Shown: positions 12,210 through 18,733 of the stretch, piece by piece
Numbering within the stretch: the stretch's first letter is position 1
Layout of the letters: the number at the start of each line of letters is the position of its first letter
Virus record (IMG/VR): IMGVR_UViG_3300036884_000103
Coordinates: 1 to 33,465 of that record
Source of the DNA: a virus
Direction: 5' to 3' (one strand)
DNA: 33,465 nucleotides
Translations under genes and position numbers: made by a program
Notes under the pieces: model-generated
The model's database searches: none
The model's input: only the letters and a program-made list of their open reading frames with translations
What the model was told of the DNA's origin: nothing

Positions 12210-12644
12210 ATGCTTACAAGTGACGTATCACTCAACTGCGCAATATCGTTGAATGATATGGAGCTTGTGAAATACAAACGAGCTTGTCATAATAGCGGTT
12301 ATCAGTATACCCAAGACATGATAGGAATAGTCCTGATTGAATCTGGTGAATCTGAAACCGGGCCGGCTGGACGGCACAGCGACAGCGTGAGCGGCCTTCT
12401 TCGCGCCTCCCCCAAAGTTTTTCCCAGGATTGTCTATAAACCCATACAACAAGGGATGCCGATCGAGATCCGTTTCTATCCTGCAGAGTACGCACCCCGC
12501 CATTGCGGGAAGGCCCTATCTGAAAGCGGGGCTGCCCTGACTGTTGTAAAAGTCCGAGCGTGCGTAAGGCGTCCCATGGGGCGCGGGTGGAGTCAGGAGC
12601 CACCGCGGATCTCGGTCGGCTGTTTCCTCTTATCTGGAGTCTAG
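12210..12644 (+). CDS. Uncertain 144-residue protein
   Basis: ATG 12210 directly abuts the previous TAG, with GATGGTGAG upstream, and the frame stays open for 144 codons in fairly A/T-rich DNA. The N-terminus (NDMELVKYKRACHNSGYQYT, QDMIGIVLIE) has a layout like the preceding putative ribbon-helix-helix protein, and a diverged second copy is possible. The C-terminal half is Arg/Cys/Gly-rich and less convincing. The DNA near 12575-12605 can fold (GGTGG/CCACC). If this frame is not coding, 12210-12648 is a gene-free, possibly structured stretch. Confidence 0.45.
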   Translation: MLTSDVSLNCAISLNDMELVKYKRACHNSGYQYTQDMIGIVLIESGESETGPAGRHSDSVSGLLRASPKVFPRIVYKPIQQGMPIEIRFYPAEYAPRHCGKALSESGAALTVVKVRACVRRPMGRGWSQEPPRISVGCFLLSGV

Positions 12645-12651
12645 GACAATG
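12636..12651 (+). repeat. 16-bp start-junction repeat (second copy 12830-12845)
   Basis: GGAGTCTAGGACAATG occurs exactly twice, 194 bases apart. Both copies end in the start codon of a small gene (12649 and 12843). The first copy also contains the stop codon of the upstream frame. The repeat brackets the 59-residue gene, suggesting insertion or duplication of a gene cassette at a start junction. Confidence 0.85.
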
Positions 12652-12828
12652 GCGGCCAACACGCTCCTGCGCCTCTATCAAGAAAAGGCCGCAACAGACG
12701 CATTGCTCTCTCGGATTGAACTGGAGCGCATGAACGAAAAAATCTTTTATGAAAACCTCTCCCATTTGTTTGAGATCCAGCGCATAGAAATGACATGGAT
12801 TCTCGCGCGGATGCGGATGATGAAGTGA
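12649..12828 (+). CDS. Unknown 59-residue helical protein
   Basis: ATG 12649 within the repeated start junction opens a frame ending at TGA 12826-12828. The product (MAANTLLRLYQEKAATDALL, then SRIELERMNEKIFYENLSHL and a Met-rich end) looks like one or two amphipathic helices or a short coiled coil. No family is known. It is flanked by exact 16-base repeats that carry the start signals of this gene and the next, so it may be a separately acquired cassette. Confidence 0.6.
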   Translation: MAANTLLRLYQEKAATDALLSRIELERMNEKIFYENLSHLFEIQRIEMTWILARMRMMK

Positions 12829-12842
12829 CGGAGTCTAGGACA

Positions 12843-13037
12843 ATGAAAACACACTTCCCCATCCCCTCTATCCCCGAACAGACAAAGATGTTTGCCTCTT
12901 TCATGTCCATAACCGGAGCCCCGGACTCCCTCGTAAAACACTTCAAGAAAACCGGAGAGATTAATAATCAGTTGTGGCCGATGGGGAAGTTACTGGGAAT
13001 AACCCGCCCACCCACCGACATGAGCACCCCATGCTGA
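12843..13037 (+). CDS. Unknown 64-residue protein
   Basis: This frame is read from ATG 12843 in the second copy of the start-junction repeat. The product (KTHFPIPSIPEQTKMFASFM, then TGAPDSLVKHFKKTGEINNQ) looks soluble with mixed helices. No family is recognised. Its stop overlaps the next gene, whose ATG lies at 13031. An in-frame ATG at 12795 would lie inside the preceding gene and lacks a ribosome site. Confidence 0.55.
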   Translation: MKTHFPIPSIPEQTKMFASFMSITGAPDSLVKHFKKTGEINNQLWPMGKLLGITRPPTDMSTPC

Positions 13038-13135
13038 CCCCCGACCCCTACACCAGTTTCGTCCTTGGCGTCCTCGCCTACGGGTGTTTCTGGGTCGGCC
13101 TCGGGATGCTTGTAGCCGGACTGGTGCTGCCATGA
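13031..13135 (+). CDS. 34-residue single-span membrane protein
   Basis: ATG 13031 overlaps the previous frame by seven bases, and the frame ends at TGA 13133-13135, overlapping the glycosyltransferase ATG as ATGA. The product is a short polar start (MLTPDPYTS) and one membrane helix (FVLGVLAYGCFWVGLGMLVA). It may act with the glycosyltransferase or simply couple its translation. The family is unknown. Confidence 0.5.
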   Translation: MLTPDPYTSFVLGVLAYGCFWVGLGMLVAGLVLP

Positions 13136-13893
13136 TCTCGATCATTATCCCCGTCTTTAACGCCCTTCCCCTCACCCGCCAATGTCTCGACAGTATCCTC
13201 CTGAATACGACGCAGCCCTACGAAGTGATCCTGATATACAACGGGTCCGAGGCGAGCACGCCCGATTGGCCGTGGCCTCGCTTTGAGAAAACCGAGTGGT
13301 CCGACGGATTCCGCTACATGAGGAACGAGACCAATCTCGGCTTTGCCGCGGCCTGCAATCAGGGAATCTTGGTGGCTAATGGCGAATATCTTGTCCTCCT
13401 CAACAACGACACGATGGTACCACCGAGGTGGGCGGAGCGGCTGTTGAACCACCTTCAAGCGTGTTACGTTCCAGACCCAAACATCGGCATGGTCGGTCCG
13501 TCCCTGAGTCGAGCGGGGGGAGTGCAGGAGTGCCCCGCGCAATATGCCACCTACGAGGAGTTCTGCCAGGTGGCAGGAAAGAGGGCGGTAGAATACGAGG
13601 GGCAGAGCGAGGAGGTCCCACTCCTCTCCGGGACGTGCCTGATGCTCCCCGCCCGCGTGGTGCGCGAGGTGGGCCTGCTGGACGAACGTTTCTTCCCCGG
13701 CATGTTTGAGGACAACGACTACTGCCTGCGGGTCCGGATGGCCGGCTACACCCTGCGGTGGGCCACGGACGTCTTCGTCCATCACGAAGCCTGTCAGGGG
13801 TTCCGGCAGTTGGCGGAGCCCTACGAGGACATCCTGGCGCGGAACCAGGCGCGGTTCCGAGAAAAGTGGGCACTGGGGAGGTACGGGATCTAA
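13132..13893 (+). CDS. Family 2 glycosyltransferase
   Basis: This 253-residue protein is read from ATG 13132. It has the GT-A fold signatures of family 2 enzymes: ISIIIPVFNALPLTRQCLDS (2-21), NLGFAAACNQGI (68-79), LVLLNNDTMVPPRW (87-100) with the metal-site NND, SGTCLMLPARVVREVGLLDE (166-185), FFPGMFEDNDYCLR (187-200) and HHEA (217-220). It resembles rhamnosyltransferase-like members that add sugar from a nucleotide donor. In a phage it could modify the host surface, virion proteins or DNA, and nothing here decides which. No sugar-nucleotide synthesis gene is nearby. Confidence 0.9.
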   Translation: MISIIIPVFNALPLTRQCLDSILLNTTQPYEVILIYNGSEASTPDWPWPRFEKTEWSDGFRYMRNETNLGFAAACNQGILVANGEYLVLLNNDTMVPPRWAERLLNHLQACYVPDPNIGMVGPSLSRAGGVQECPAQYATYEEFCQVAGKRAVEYEGQSEEVPLLSGTCLMLPARVVREVGLLDERFFPGMFEDNDYCLRVRMAGYTLRWATDVFVHHEACQGFRQLAEPYEDILARNQARFREKWALGRYGI

Positions 13894-13919
13894 CCGACTC
13901 AAACCGAAAGAGGTGTGCG

Positions 13920-14240
13920 ATGGTCGAGCAGGAACGGGTGGCGTGGTATCATGAGCACTTCGCGGGCAAGTGGTGTCTGGTCCATACCCGGACCGGGCTG
14001 GGGATCGAGGGGCGGATCTTGTCGATCACCGACCTGGGGGTGACGATCGATGAGATGTTGAACGTCTACAATGAGATCCAACCCATCATGCCAAGGGAGG
14101 CCGTGCTCGAGCCGTGTATCGGGGTGATTGCCCTTGCCGACGTGGACTGGATACGCACGGGGGACCGAACACGGGCGGAAAGGCTCTGCCGGGCGCTGAA
14201 CACGACGCACCTAGTCAGTCCCCGGAGGCCGAACGGATGA
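13920..14240 (+). CDS. Unknown 106-residue protein, possible Sm-like barrel
   Basis: The start at ATG 13920 follows AAAGAGGTGTGCG. The segment FAGKWCLVHTRTGLGIEGRI followed by LSITDLGVTIDE has the rhythm of a small beta-barrel such as an Sm/LSm fold (a strand, a Gly-containing turn and GRI). This is a weak pattern resemblance only. The C-terminal part is helical and basic. The stop overlaps the next ATG at 14237. Confidence 0.55.
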   Translation: MVEQERVAWYHEHFAGKWCLVHTRTGLGIEGRILSITDLGVTIDEMLNVYNEIQPIMPREAVLEPCIGVIALADVDWIRTGDRTRAERLCRALNTTHLVSPRRPNG

Positions 14241-14362
14241 ACTACCTCAAACCGAAGTTCACCGTCACCGGGGACCTGGCCGGCGTCCAGGCGTACCGAG
14301 AGAACTGGGAGCGGGTGTTCGGGAAGCGCAAGCGCACCAGGAAAGTGAGACGGAGCCCATGA
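14237..14362 (+). CDS. Unknown 41-residue basic protein
   Basis: ATG 14237 overlaps the previous TGA and follows CCGGAGGCCGAACGG. The product (MNYLKPKFTVTGDLAGVQAY, then RENWERVFGKRKRTRKVRR) ends in a strongly basic tail that could bind nucleic acid. Its stop overlaps the next ATG at 14359. No family is known. Confidence 0.55.
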   Translation: MNYLKPKFTVTGDLAGVQAYRENWERVFGKRKRTRKVRRSP

Positions 14363-14568
14363 TGGCCGTGGATCAATACATGGCGCAGTTACCGATGTTC
14401 TACATCCCCACCGGAAGGCCGACCACGGAGTCAGTCCGGTACGTGCTCTCCTCAGATGCGTGGTGTGTCCCAAACTTCCCGGATATCACAATCGAACTGC
14501 AAACACCCTTCCCCCCCTCCACCCCCGCGGAACGCGAAGCCTATTGGACGCATCTCGGGAGAAGCTAA
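14359..14568 (+). CDS. Unknown 69-residue protein
   Basis: It starts at ATG 14359, or at the next ATG at 14362, coupled to the preceding stop. The product (MMAVDQYMAQLPMFYIPTGR, then VRYVLSSDAWCVPNFPDI and a Pro-rich C-terminus) is soluble and mixed, with no recognised motif. It belongs to a string of short coupled genes ahead of the terminase. Confidence 0.55.
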   Translation: MMAVDQYMAQLPMFYIPTGRPTTESVRYVLSSDAWCVPNFPDITIELQTPFPPSTPAEREAYWTHLGRS

Positions 14569-14675
14569 TGGACTCCCCCGCAACCTGTAGCCACTATCTC
14601 CGCATCCGGCGCGTGTACCGGCACTACCGGCGGAAGACGATCGGGATGATGGTGCTGTTCCTGGGGCTGAACTGA
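14568..14675 (+). CDS. 35-residue basic protein with hydrophobic end
   Basis: ATG 14568 overlaps the previous TAA, with GGGAGAAGCTA upstream. The product begins MDSPATCSHYLRIRRVYRHY, continues RRKTIGMMVL and ends FLGLN. A basic N-terminal half and a hydrophobic C-terminus could attach it to the membrane. The family is unknown. Confidence 0.45.
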   Translation: MDSPATCSHYLRIRRVYRHYRRKTIGMMVLFLGLN

Positions 14676-14698
14676 TGCTGCTCTAATAGGAGGCCTCT

Positions 14699-15322
14699 AT
14701 GATCCAGAAATCGAGGATTAAGGTTGCGTCGTTCGACGGACTCTATGATGAGAAATCCATTGCGGCCGTCCATAACATTTCAAATCGTAAGTTTTGCGCT
14801 TCAGTAGTTGGCGGACATCACATATTTATCAACGCCTCTCTGGAGTGGGGATCAAGGCATGATCAGGACGGTTCTTATTTTTCAATCAGGTTTGAGAGCA
14901 AGGCAAGAGAGAATTTCAATCCTGAGTGGGGAATGGGTTATGGAGGGATTCGATTCTGCCAAAGATGCAAATTGATCGAGTGTATTCATTTATGGGGAGA
15001 GAGTAAAATATACGAAATAGAAGACAGTCCCGACTACAGCAGGATCGCCTGTGTGGATACATGCCGAATATGCAATCGGAGGATTTTTAGGTCATCCTAC
15101 GGGAGCGTTCACGCTTCTGTAGAAGCAAGTGAGTTAATTGACCGAGTGGCAAGAGAGTTCGGTTGGTCAATATGGGATGGGAAGAATACCGCCAGTGGAT
15201 GGATTCTCGAATTTCCATGTCAGGTCTCGGCTATTCTGAGAAGTCGTGGGACTCAGGCGGCAGAGGACTTTGCAAGACATGCGTTCTCATGCGGAGAAGT
15301 CTCCTGCGGAGTCTTTGTGTAA
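14699..15322 (+). CDS. Unknown Cys-rich protein in A/T-richer DNA
   Basis: This 207-residue protein starts at ATG 14699 after AATAGGAGGCCTCT. Two Cys pairs, CQRCKLIEC (about 87-95) and CRICNRR (about 121-127), suggest a zinc ribbon or treble clef. A C-terminal region has helices around SELIDRVAREFGWSIWDGKN. It does not resemble terminase small subunits, although it is directly upstream of the large terminase. Codon use is clearly A/T-richer than its neighbours, which points to recent acquisition. The function is unknown. Confidence 0.6.
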   Translation: MIQKSRIKVASFDGLYDEKSIAAVHNISNRKFCASVVGGHHIFINASLEWGSRHDQDGSYFSIRFESKARENFNPEWGMGYGGIRFCQRCKLIECIHLWGESKIYEIEDSPDYSRIACVDTCRICNRRIFRSSYGSVHASVEASELIDRVAREFGWSIWDGKNTASGWILEFPCQVSAILRSRGTQAAEDFARHAFSCGEVSCGVFV

Positions 15323-17155
15323 ATGCCTGACACCGCCGTTCTCTCCCTCCCCGGCATGCCGATTGCTAGGCCCAATATCATCGTCCCCGGCGCCGCCGAC
15401 GCCCTCGCCAAGTTCCCCCAGTTCTGTCACCACCTCCCCATCGACTCCAAGGAATACGGCGTCACGCGCCTCCACCTCTGGGGGACACAGAGTCGGCTGA
15501 TCCAAGAAGTGCAGCAGGGCATTGCTGAGGATGTCCGCACGTTCGTCATCCTGAAGGGGCGGCAGGACGGCGGCAGCACGATTCTCCTGGCCCTCGACCT
15601 CTACTGGCTTCAGAAGTTTGCCGGCCTCCAGGGGACGCTCATCGCCGACACCGACAAGAACCTGGTCAAGTGGCGGGATGAACTGAATACGATGTACGAG
15701 GGGCTCCCGCGGGCGTGGCGACAGACGAAGGAGGCCCACAACACGGCGCTCTTTAAGTTCGGGAACCGCAGCCGGCTGCTCTATCAGGTGGCGGGGATCC
15801 GCAACTCGACCGGGAAGGCCGCGCCGGTCGGGCAAGGCCGCGGGCTGAACTACATTCACGCGGAGGAGTTGGGGTCCTGGGCCGACCCGGAGCAAGTGGA
15901 CCGCCTGCGCGTCAGCAAGGCGAAGAAGCACCCCCATCGGCTCTTTTTCTTTATTTCCACGGCCAGGGGCTACAACGTCTTCTACGATATGTGGCAGGAC
16001 GCCCAGCGGGCGACGTCCGTGCGGCCCATCTTCTTGGGCTGGTGGATGAATGAGCAGAATCAGGTGGAGAAGGAGTCGCTCCAATTCAAGGTCTACGGGC
16101 AAACCCGGATGACCGGCGAGGAGCGGATCTGGACGAAGATCGTCAAGAAACAATACGGGGTGGAGATCCTCCCGGAGCAACTCGCCTGGTGGCGCTGGCA
16201 ACACGCCGAGGAGATTACCGATGAGGCGACGATGCATCAAGAACATCCATGTCTCCCGGAGCACGCATTTCAAGCGACGGGCAGCCAATTTGTTGGTCCG
16301 GCCCGGATCGCCGAGCTTGCGGAGATGGCGAAAGCCGCGCATGAGCCGGAGTGGTATAGCTACCAGTTTGGCCCCACGATTGACGATTCCCGCACCACCC
16401 TGACCGAATCGAACCGCGCCGCGGGGCAACTGGCGATCTGGGAGGACCCGATGGACGGAGCGCCCTACGTCGTGTCGGGCGATCCCGCCTATGGGGCGTC
16501 TCAAGACTCCGATCGCTTCTGCGCTCAGGTCTGGCGGGCCGATGGCCGCAAGTTGGTGCAGGTAGCCGAGTTTGTGAACGTCCTGATGAATACCAAACAC
16601 TTTGCCTGGGTCTTATCGCACCTGGCCGGCGTGTACCGCAATGCCTTCCTGATCTGCGAGCTGACCGGCCCTGGGTATCACGTCTGGCAGGAAATGCAGG
16701 ACATGCAGAACTACGGATGGGGGGCCGCGGACGCCAGCGCTCCGCAAGTCCAAAACCTCATCAGCGGCATCCAACACTATCTTTGGCGCCGAGCCGATAG
16801 CATGCGCCCGCAATGGGCCTACCAGTGGCAATCGACGCCGCGCTATCGGGAGGCCCTGATGCACCAGTTCCGGTCGGAGCTCGAATCCGGCTCCCTCGTG
16901 ATCCGCTCTCAGGCGCTCGTGCAGGAGTGCCGGGACCTCCGGAACGAGGACGGGGACATCCGGGCGCACGGGCGGGCCAAGGATGACCGCGCCTTGGCGG
17001 CGGCCATGGCGTGCGAGGCGTGGTTGCGGTGGGTGATTCCGAGCTTGGGGTTGCCGTCGCCCCGGGAACCGGAAGGGCCAACGACGGTCACGGGGGCGCT
17101 CCTGCTCAATTTCTTCAAGGGCGTGGGACGGCCCCCGAGAGAGGTGAGTTACTGA
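15323..17155 (+). CDS. terL: Terminase large subunit
   Basis: This 610-residue protein is the ATP-driven DNA packaging motor. The N-terminal ATPase has a Walker A-like LKGRQDGGST (77-86) and a Walker B segment NYIHAEELGSW (176-186) ending in acidic residues. The C-terminal RNase H-like nuclease has Asp387 in VVSGDPAYG, Glu446 in FLICELTGPG and Asp554/Asp555 in AKDDRALAAAM. The start at ATG 15323 follows the previous TAA directly, and the stop overlaps the next ATG (17155). No small terminase is recognised nearby. It acts with the portal at 18730. Confidence 0.95.
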   Translation: MPDTAVLSLPGMPIARPNIIVPGAADALAKFPQFCHHLPIDSKEYGVTRLHLWGTQSRLIQEVQQGIAEDVRTFVILKGRQDGGSTILLALDLYWLQKFAGLQGTLIADTDKNLVKWRDELNTMYEGLPRAWRQTKEAHNTALFKFGNRSRLLYQVAGIRNSTGKAAPVGQGRGLNYIHAEELGSWADPEQVDRLRVSKAKKHPHRLFFFISTARGYNVFYDMWQDAQRATSVRPIFLGWWMNEQNQVEKESLQFKVYGQTRMTGEERIWTKIVKKQYGVEILPEQLAWWRWQHAEEITDEATMHQEHPCLPEHAFQATGSQFVGPARIAELAEMAKAAHEPEWYSYQFGPTIDDSRTTLTESNRAAGQLAIWEDPMDGAPYVVSGDPAYGASQDSDRFCAQVWRADGRKLVQVAEFVNVLMNTKHFAWVLSHLAGVYRNAFLICELTGPGYHVWQEMQDMQNYGWGAADASAPQVQNLISGIQHYLWRRADSMRPQWAYQWQSTPRYREALMHQFRSELESGSLVIRSQALVQECRDLRNEDGDIRAHGRAKDDRALAAAMACEAWLRWVIPSLGLPSPREPEGPTTVTGALLLNFFKGVGRPPREVSY

Positions 17156-17508
17156 TGAACGCTGGAAGAAAGTTAGACGCATTAGTGGCGGAGGCGGTGA
17201 TGGGGATTTATCCGTTAAAAGATCCGTTCGGGGGAACACGGTGGCCGTGTAGTGACCACCAACGGCTCGGAGATGGATTTTCTACCGATCCACCGCCCTA
17301 CTCCACCGACATCGCAGCAGCATGGGAGGTAGTGGACAAGTTTCCTATTGTCGGTGTCAATAAAATACAGGACAACAAAAGAGGATTACAATACCGAGAA
17401 TGTATAATACGTAATACGAACGGAATCAAGTTTCACTCAACTGCGTCAACCGCCCCGCTTGCTATCTGCTTGGCCGCGTTGGAAGCGGTCGGTATGGAGG
17501 TCACCTGA
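17155..17508 (+). CDS. Phage ABA-sandwich domain protein (copy 2)
   Basis: This 117-residue protein is read from ATG 17155, overlapping the terminase stop. An earlier in-frame ATG lies inside the terminase gene. The blocks MNAGRKLDALVAEAVMGI, YSTDIAAAWEVVDKF and TAPLAICLAALEAVGMEV match the ABA-sandwich family and the protein at 1703. The central part is A/T-richer and shorter than in copy 1. The role is unknown. The separate placement of the two copies suggests independent gain rather than tandem duplication. Confidence 0.82.
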   Translation: MNAGRKLDALVAEAVMGIYPLKDPFGGTRWPCSDHQRLGDGFSTDPPPYSTDIAAAWEVVDKFPIVGVNKIQDNKRGLQYRECIIRNTNGIKFHSTASTAPLAICLAALEAVGMEVT

Positions 17509-17723
17509 TGTCCAACCCTTCCCATCCCAAGACTGTAGGCCGAAAATCGCCGCGCGAGGAGCCGCTGTCACCTCGGGCCGTGTGCAAAGCGATCAATGTG
17601 GCGTATGATGAAAGGACCTCCACGGAAAAGAAGCGGAAGCGGGGGAGGTCCGCCGGATCCGCTGCCGCCGGGACGGCCACGAGGTTCAAGCACCTGGATG
17701 ATCCGTGGGGGGATGTAACGTGA
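17508..17723 (+). CDS. Unknown basic 71-residue protein
   Basis: ATG 17508 overlaps the previous TGA. The product (SNPSHPKTVGRKSPREEPLS, then ERTSTEKKRKRGRSAGSAAA) is polar, with a strongly basic patch in the middle, and is probably disordered. It might bind DNA. Its stop overlaps the next frame at GTG 17720. No family is recognised. Confidence 0.5.
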   Translation: MSNPSHPKTVGRKSPREEPLSPRAVCKAINVAYDERTSTEKKRKRGRSAGSAAAGTATRFKHLDDPWGDVT

Positions 17724-17911
17724 GCGGAAAGGCGAAGCTGTACGAGGAGAACGATAGATTGAGGGAGGAGTTATCCCATGCTCGGACACTTCTTGAGTCG
17801 ATGGCGAACGCCCAAGGGGACCTCACCAGTTGGTGTCTCCTCAAAAACCGACTCGACCTCTCCGCCTATCGCACAGGAGGCACCGCCAAAGGTGAAGCGC
17901 ATCCGGCGTAA
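17720..17911 (+). CDS. Possible coiled-coil protein overlapping the next gene
   Basis: GTG 17720 overlaps the previous TGA (GTGA). The 63-residue product begins SGKAKLYEENDRLREELSHA and continues RTLLESMANAQGDL, a good coiled coil, then a less structured end. It overlaps the frame at 17778 by 134 bases. Either both are read, or the next gene really starts at GTG 17892, which has GGAGG upstream and would leave only a short overlap. Confidence 0.45.
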   Translation: MSGKAKLYEENDRLREELSHARTLLESMANAQGDLTSWCLLKNRLDLSAYRTGGTAKGEAHPA

Positions 17912-18404
17912 GAAGCTGGACCAGCTCGCCCTCCCCCTCCACGCACAGGGGCCGCGGGCGGATTTCGTCTGCAAACCGTGCGGCACAGTGGAGCTCCCCG
18001 TCACAGCCAAGTTCTGCCCGACCTGCGGGGGGGCCCTGGAGCGTCTCTGGTCCGCCAACATCGTCAGCAAGCCCGTCGTCAAGACGATCGGGAAGATGCT
18101 GGACGTGGCCCCCCAGCGTATCGAGACGCCGAAGCAACGCAGCGGAGAGGAACTCGTCACCGATACCGTCTACCCGGAACACGCCAAGGCCACCATGCAA
18201 GCCGCGCTCTCGGCGGGACGGGCACAGAACGCCATGCTTGGGCACATCCTCGACACCTCCAATTCCACGGCCCCGATTCCGATCGGCCAGCACCCCCGCG
18301 GCGGGGGACAGGTCCGCTTACCCAAACCGCACCCGATGGCCGGGACCTCGCTCATGGACGGGGACACCGCCAAGTCGGGGCGCTATCCGGTGGAGAGAAA
18401 ATGA
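17778..18404 (+). CDS. Zinc-ribbon protein, unknown role
   Basis: This 208-residue frame has ATG 17778 after GAGGGAGGAGTTATCC. GTG 17892 is an alternative start. Two Cys pairs, CKPC and CPTCGG, about 20 residues apart (residues 66-88), form a zinc ribbon. A basic stretch VKRIRRKKLDQLALP precedes it. The C-terminal part (ITYP-like helices, SAGRAQNAMLGHIL) is unrecognised. Between the terminase and portal genes it could be a packaging accessory protein, but this is only context. Confidence 0.65.
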   Translation: MLGHFLSRWRTPKGTSPVGVSSKTDSTSPPIAQEAPPKVKRIRRKKLDQLALPLHAQGPRADFVCKPCGTVELPVTAKFCPTCGGALERLWSANIVSKPVVKTIGKMLDVAPQRIETPKQRSGEELVTDTVYPEHAKATMQAALSAGRAQNAMLGHILDTSNSTAPIPIGQHPRGGGQVRLPKPHPMAGTSLMDGDTAKSGRYPVERK

Positions 18405-18580
18405 TGAAGAGAGATCCCCTCGCTCAATCGGAATGGAATCTTATCATCCACAACTACTTCAGGCCGAGTACTCTATATTTCAGTCTCGCCAGGAAAATGG
18501 ATGACTATGAAAAAATCATGAATGAGTGGAATCGAGATCACGGTAGGTTGATGTGGGAAAGGGCGGTTATGCGATCATGA
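18401..18580 (+). CDS. Unknown 59-residue protein
   Basis: ATG 18401 overlaps the previous TGA. The product (MMKRDPLAQSEWNLIIHNYF, then KMDDYEKIMNEWNRDHGRLM) is charged, Trp/Tyr-rich and helical. Its stop codon lies within the first copy of the 21-base portal-start repeat, overlapping ATG 18577, which suggests it once stood directly before the portal gene. No family is known. Confidence 0.55.
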   Translation: MMKRDPLAQSEWNLIIHNYFRPSTLYFSLARKMDDYEKIMNEWNRDHGRLMWERAVMRS

Positions 18581-18597
18581 GAATCCCGGAAAACCTC
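18577..18597 (+). repeat. 21-bp direct repeat of the portal gene start (second copy 18730-18750)
   Basis: The first seven codons of the portal gene (MRIPENL) occur exactly twice, 153 bases apart. The first copy runs into a 17-codon dead-end frame (18577-18630). Both copies keep an ATGA overlap with the stop of the gene before. The 39-residue membrane-protein gene lies between them. Confidence 0.9.
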
Positions 18598-18613
18598 TGG
18601 AGAGGAGATGACC

Positions 18614-18733
18614 ATGTTGAAGTGGATTGATTGGTGGGTAAAGGATTTGTGCGAGGGGCTAGATCACCCCGCATGTGCAGTCCAGATAGGGATACTCAAC
18701 ATCATCATTCTTATTCTGGTGTTCTTCAAATGA
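18614..18733 (+). CDS. 39-residue membrane protein inserted before the portal gene
   Basis: ATG 18614 follows TGGAGAGGAGATGACC with good spacing. ATG 18608 is an alternative but too near the ribosome site. The product (MLKWIDWWVKDLCEGLDHPA, then a strongly hydrophobic end) has a single C-terminal span containing NIIILILVFF. Its TGA overlaps the portal ATG at 18730. Flanking 21-base repeats indicate it was inserted into, or arose by duplication at, the portal gene start. Confidence 0.55.
   Translation: MLKWIDWWVKDLCEGLDHPACAVQIGILNIIILILVFFK

Noticed and set aside
12232-12765. 177-residue frame on the minus strand
   Set aside because: It spans two + strand start junctions and has no ribosome site. 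All other genes are on the + strand.
13078-13902. 274-residue frame on the minus strand
   Set aside because: It is antisense to the clear GT2 glycosyltransferase, lacks a ribosome site and has no recognisable motif.
15287-16600. 437-residue frame on the minus strand
   Set aside because: It is a GC-driven shadow of the large terminase gene.
18577-18630. 17-codon frame beginning with the portal N-terminus
   Set aside because: It is the dead first copy of the duplicated portal start, not a gene. Recorded as a repeat.
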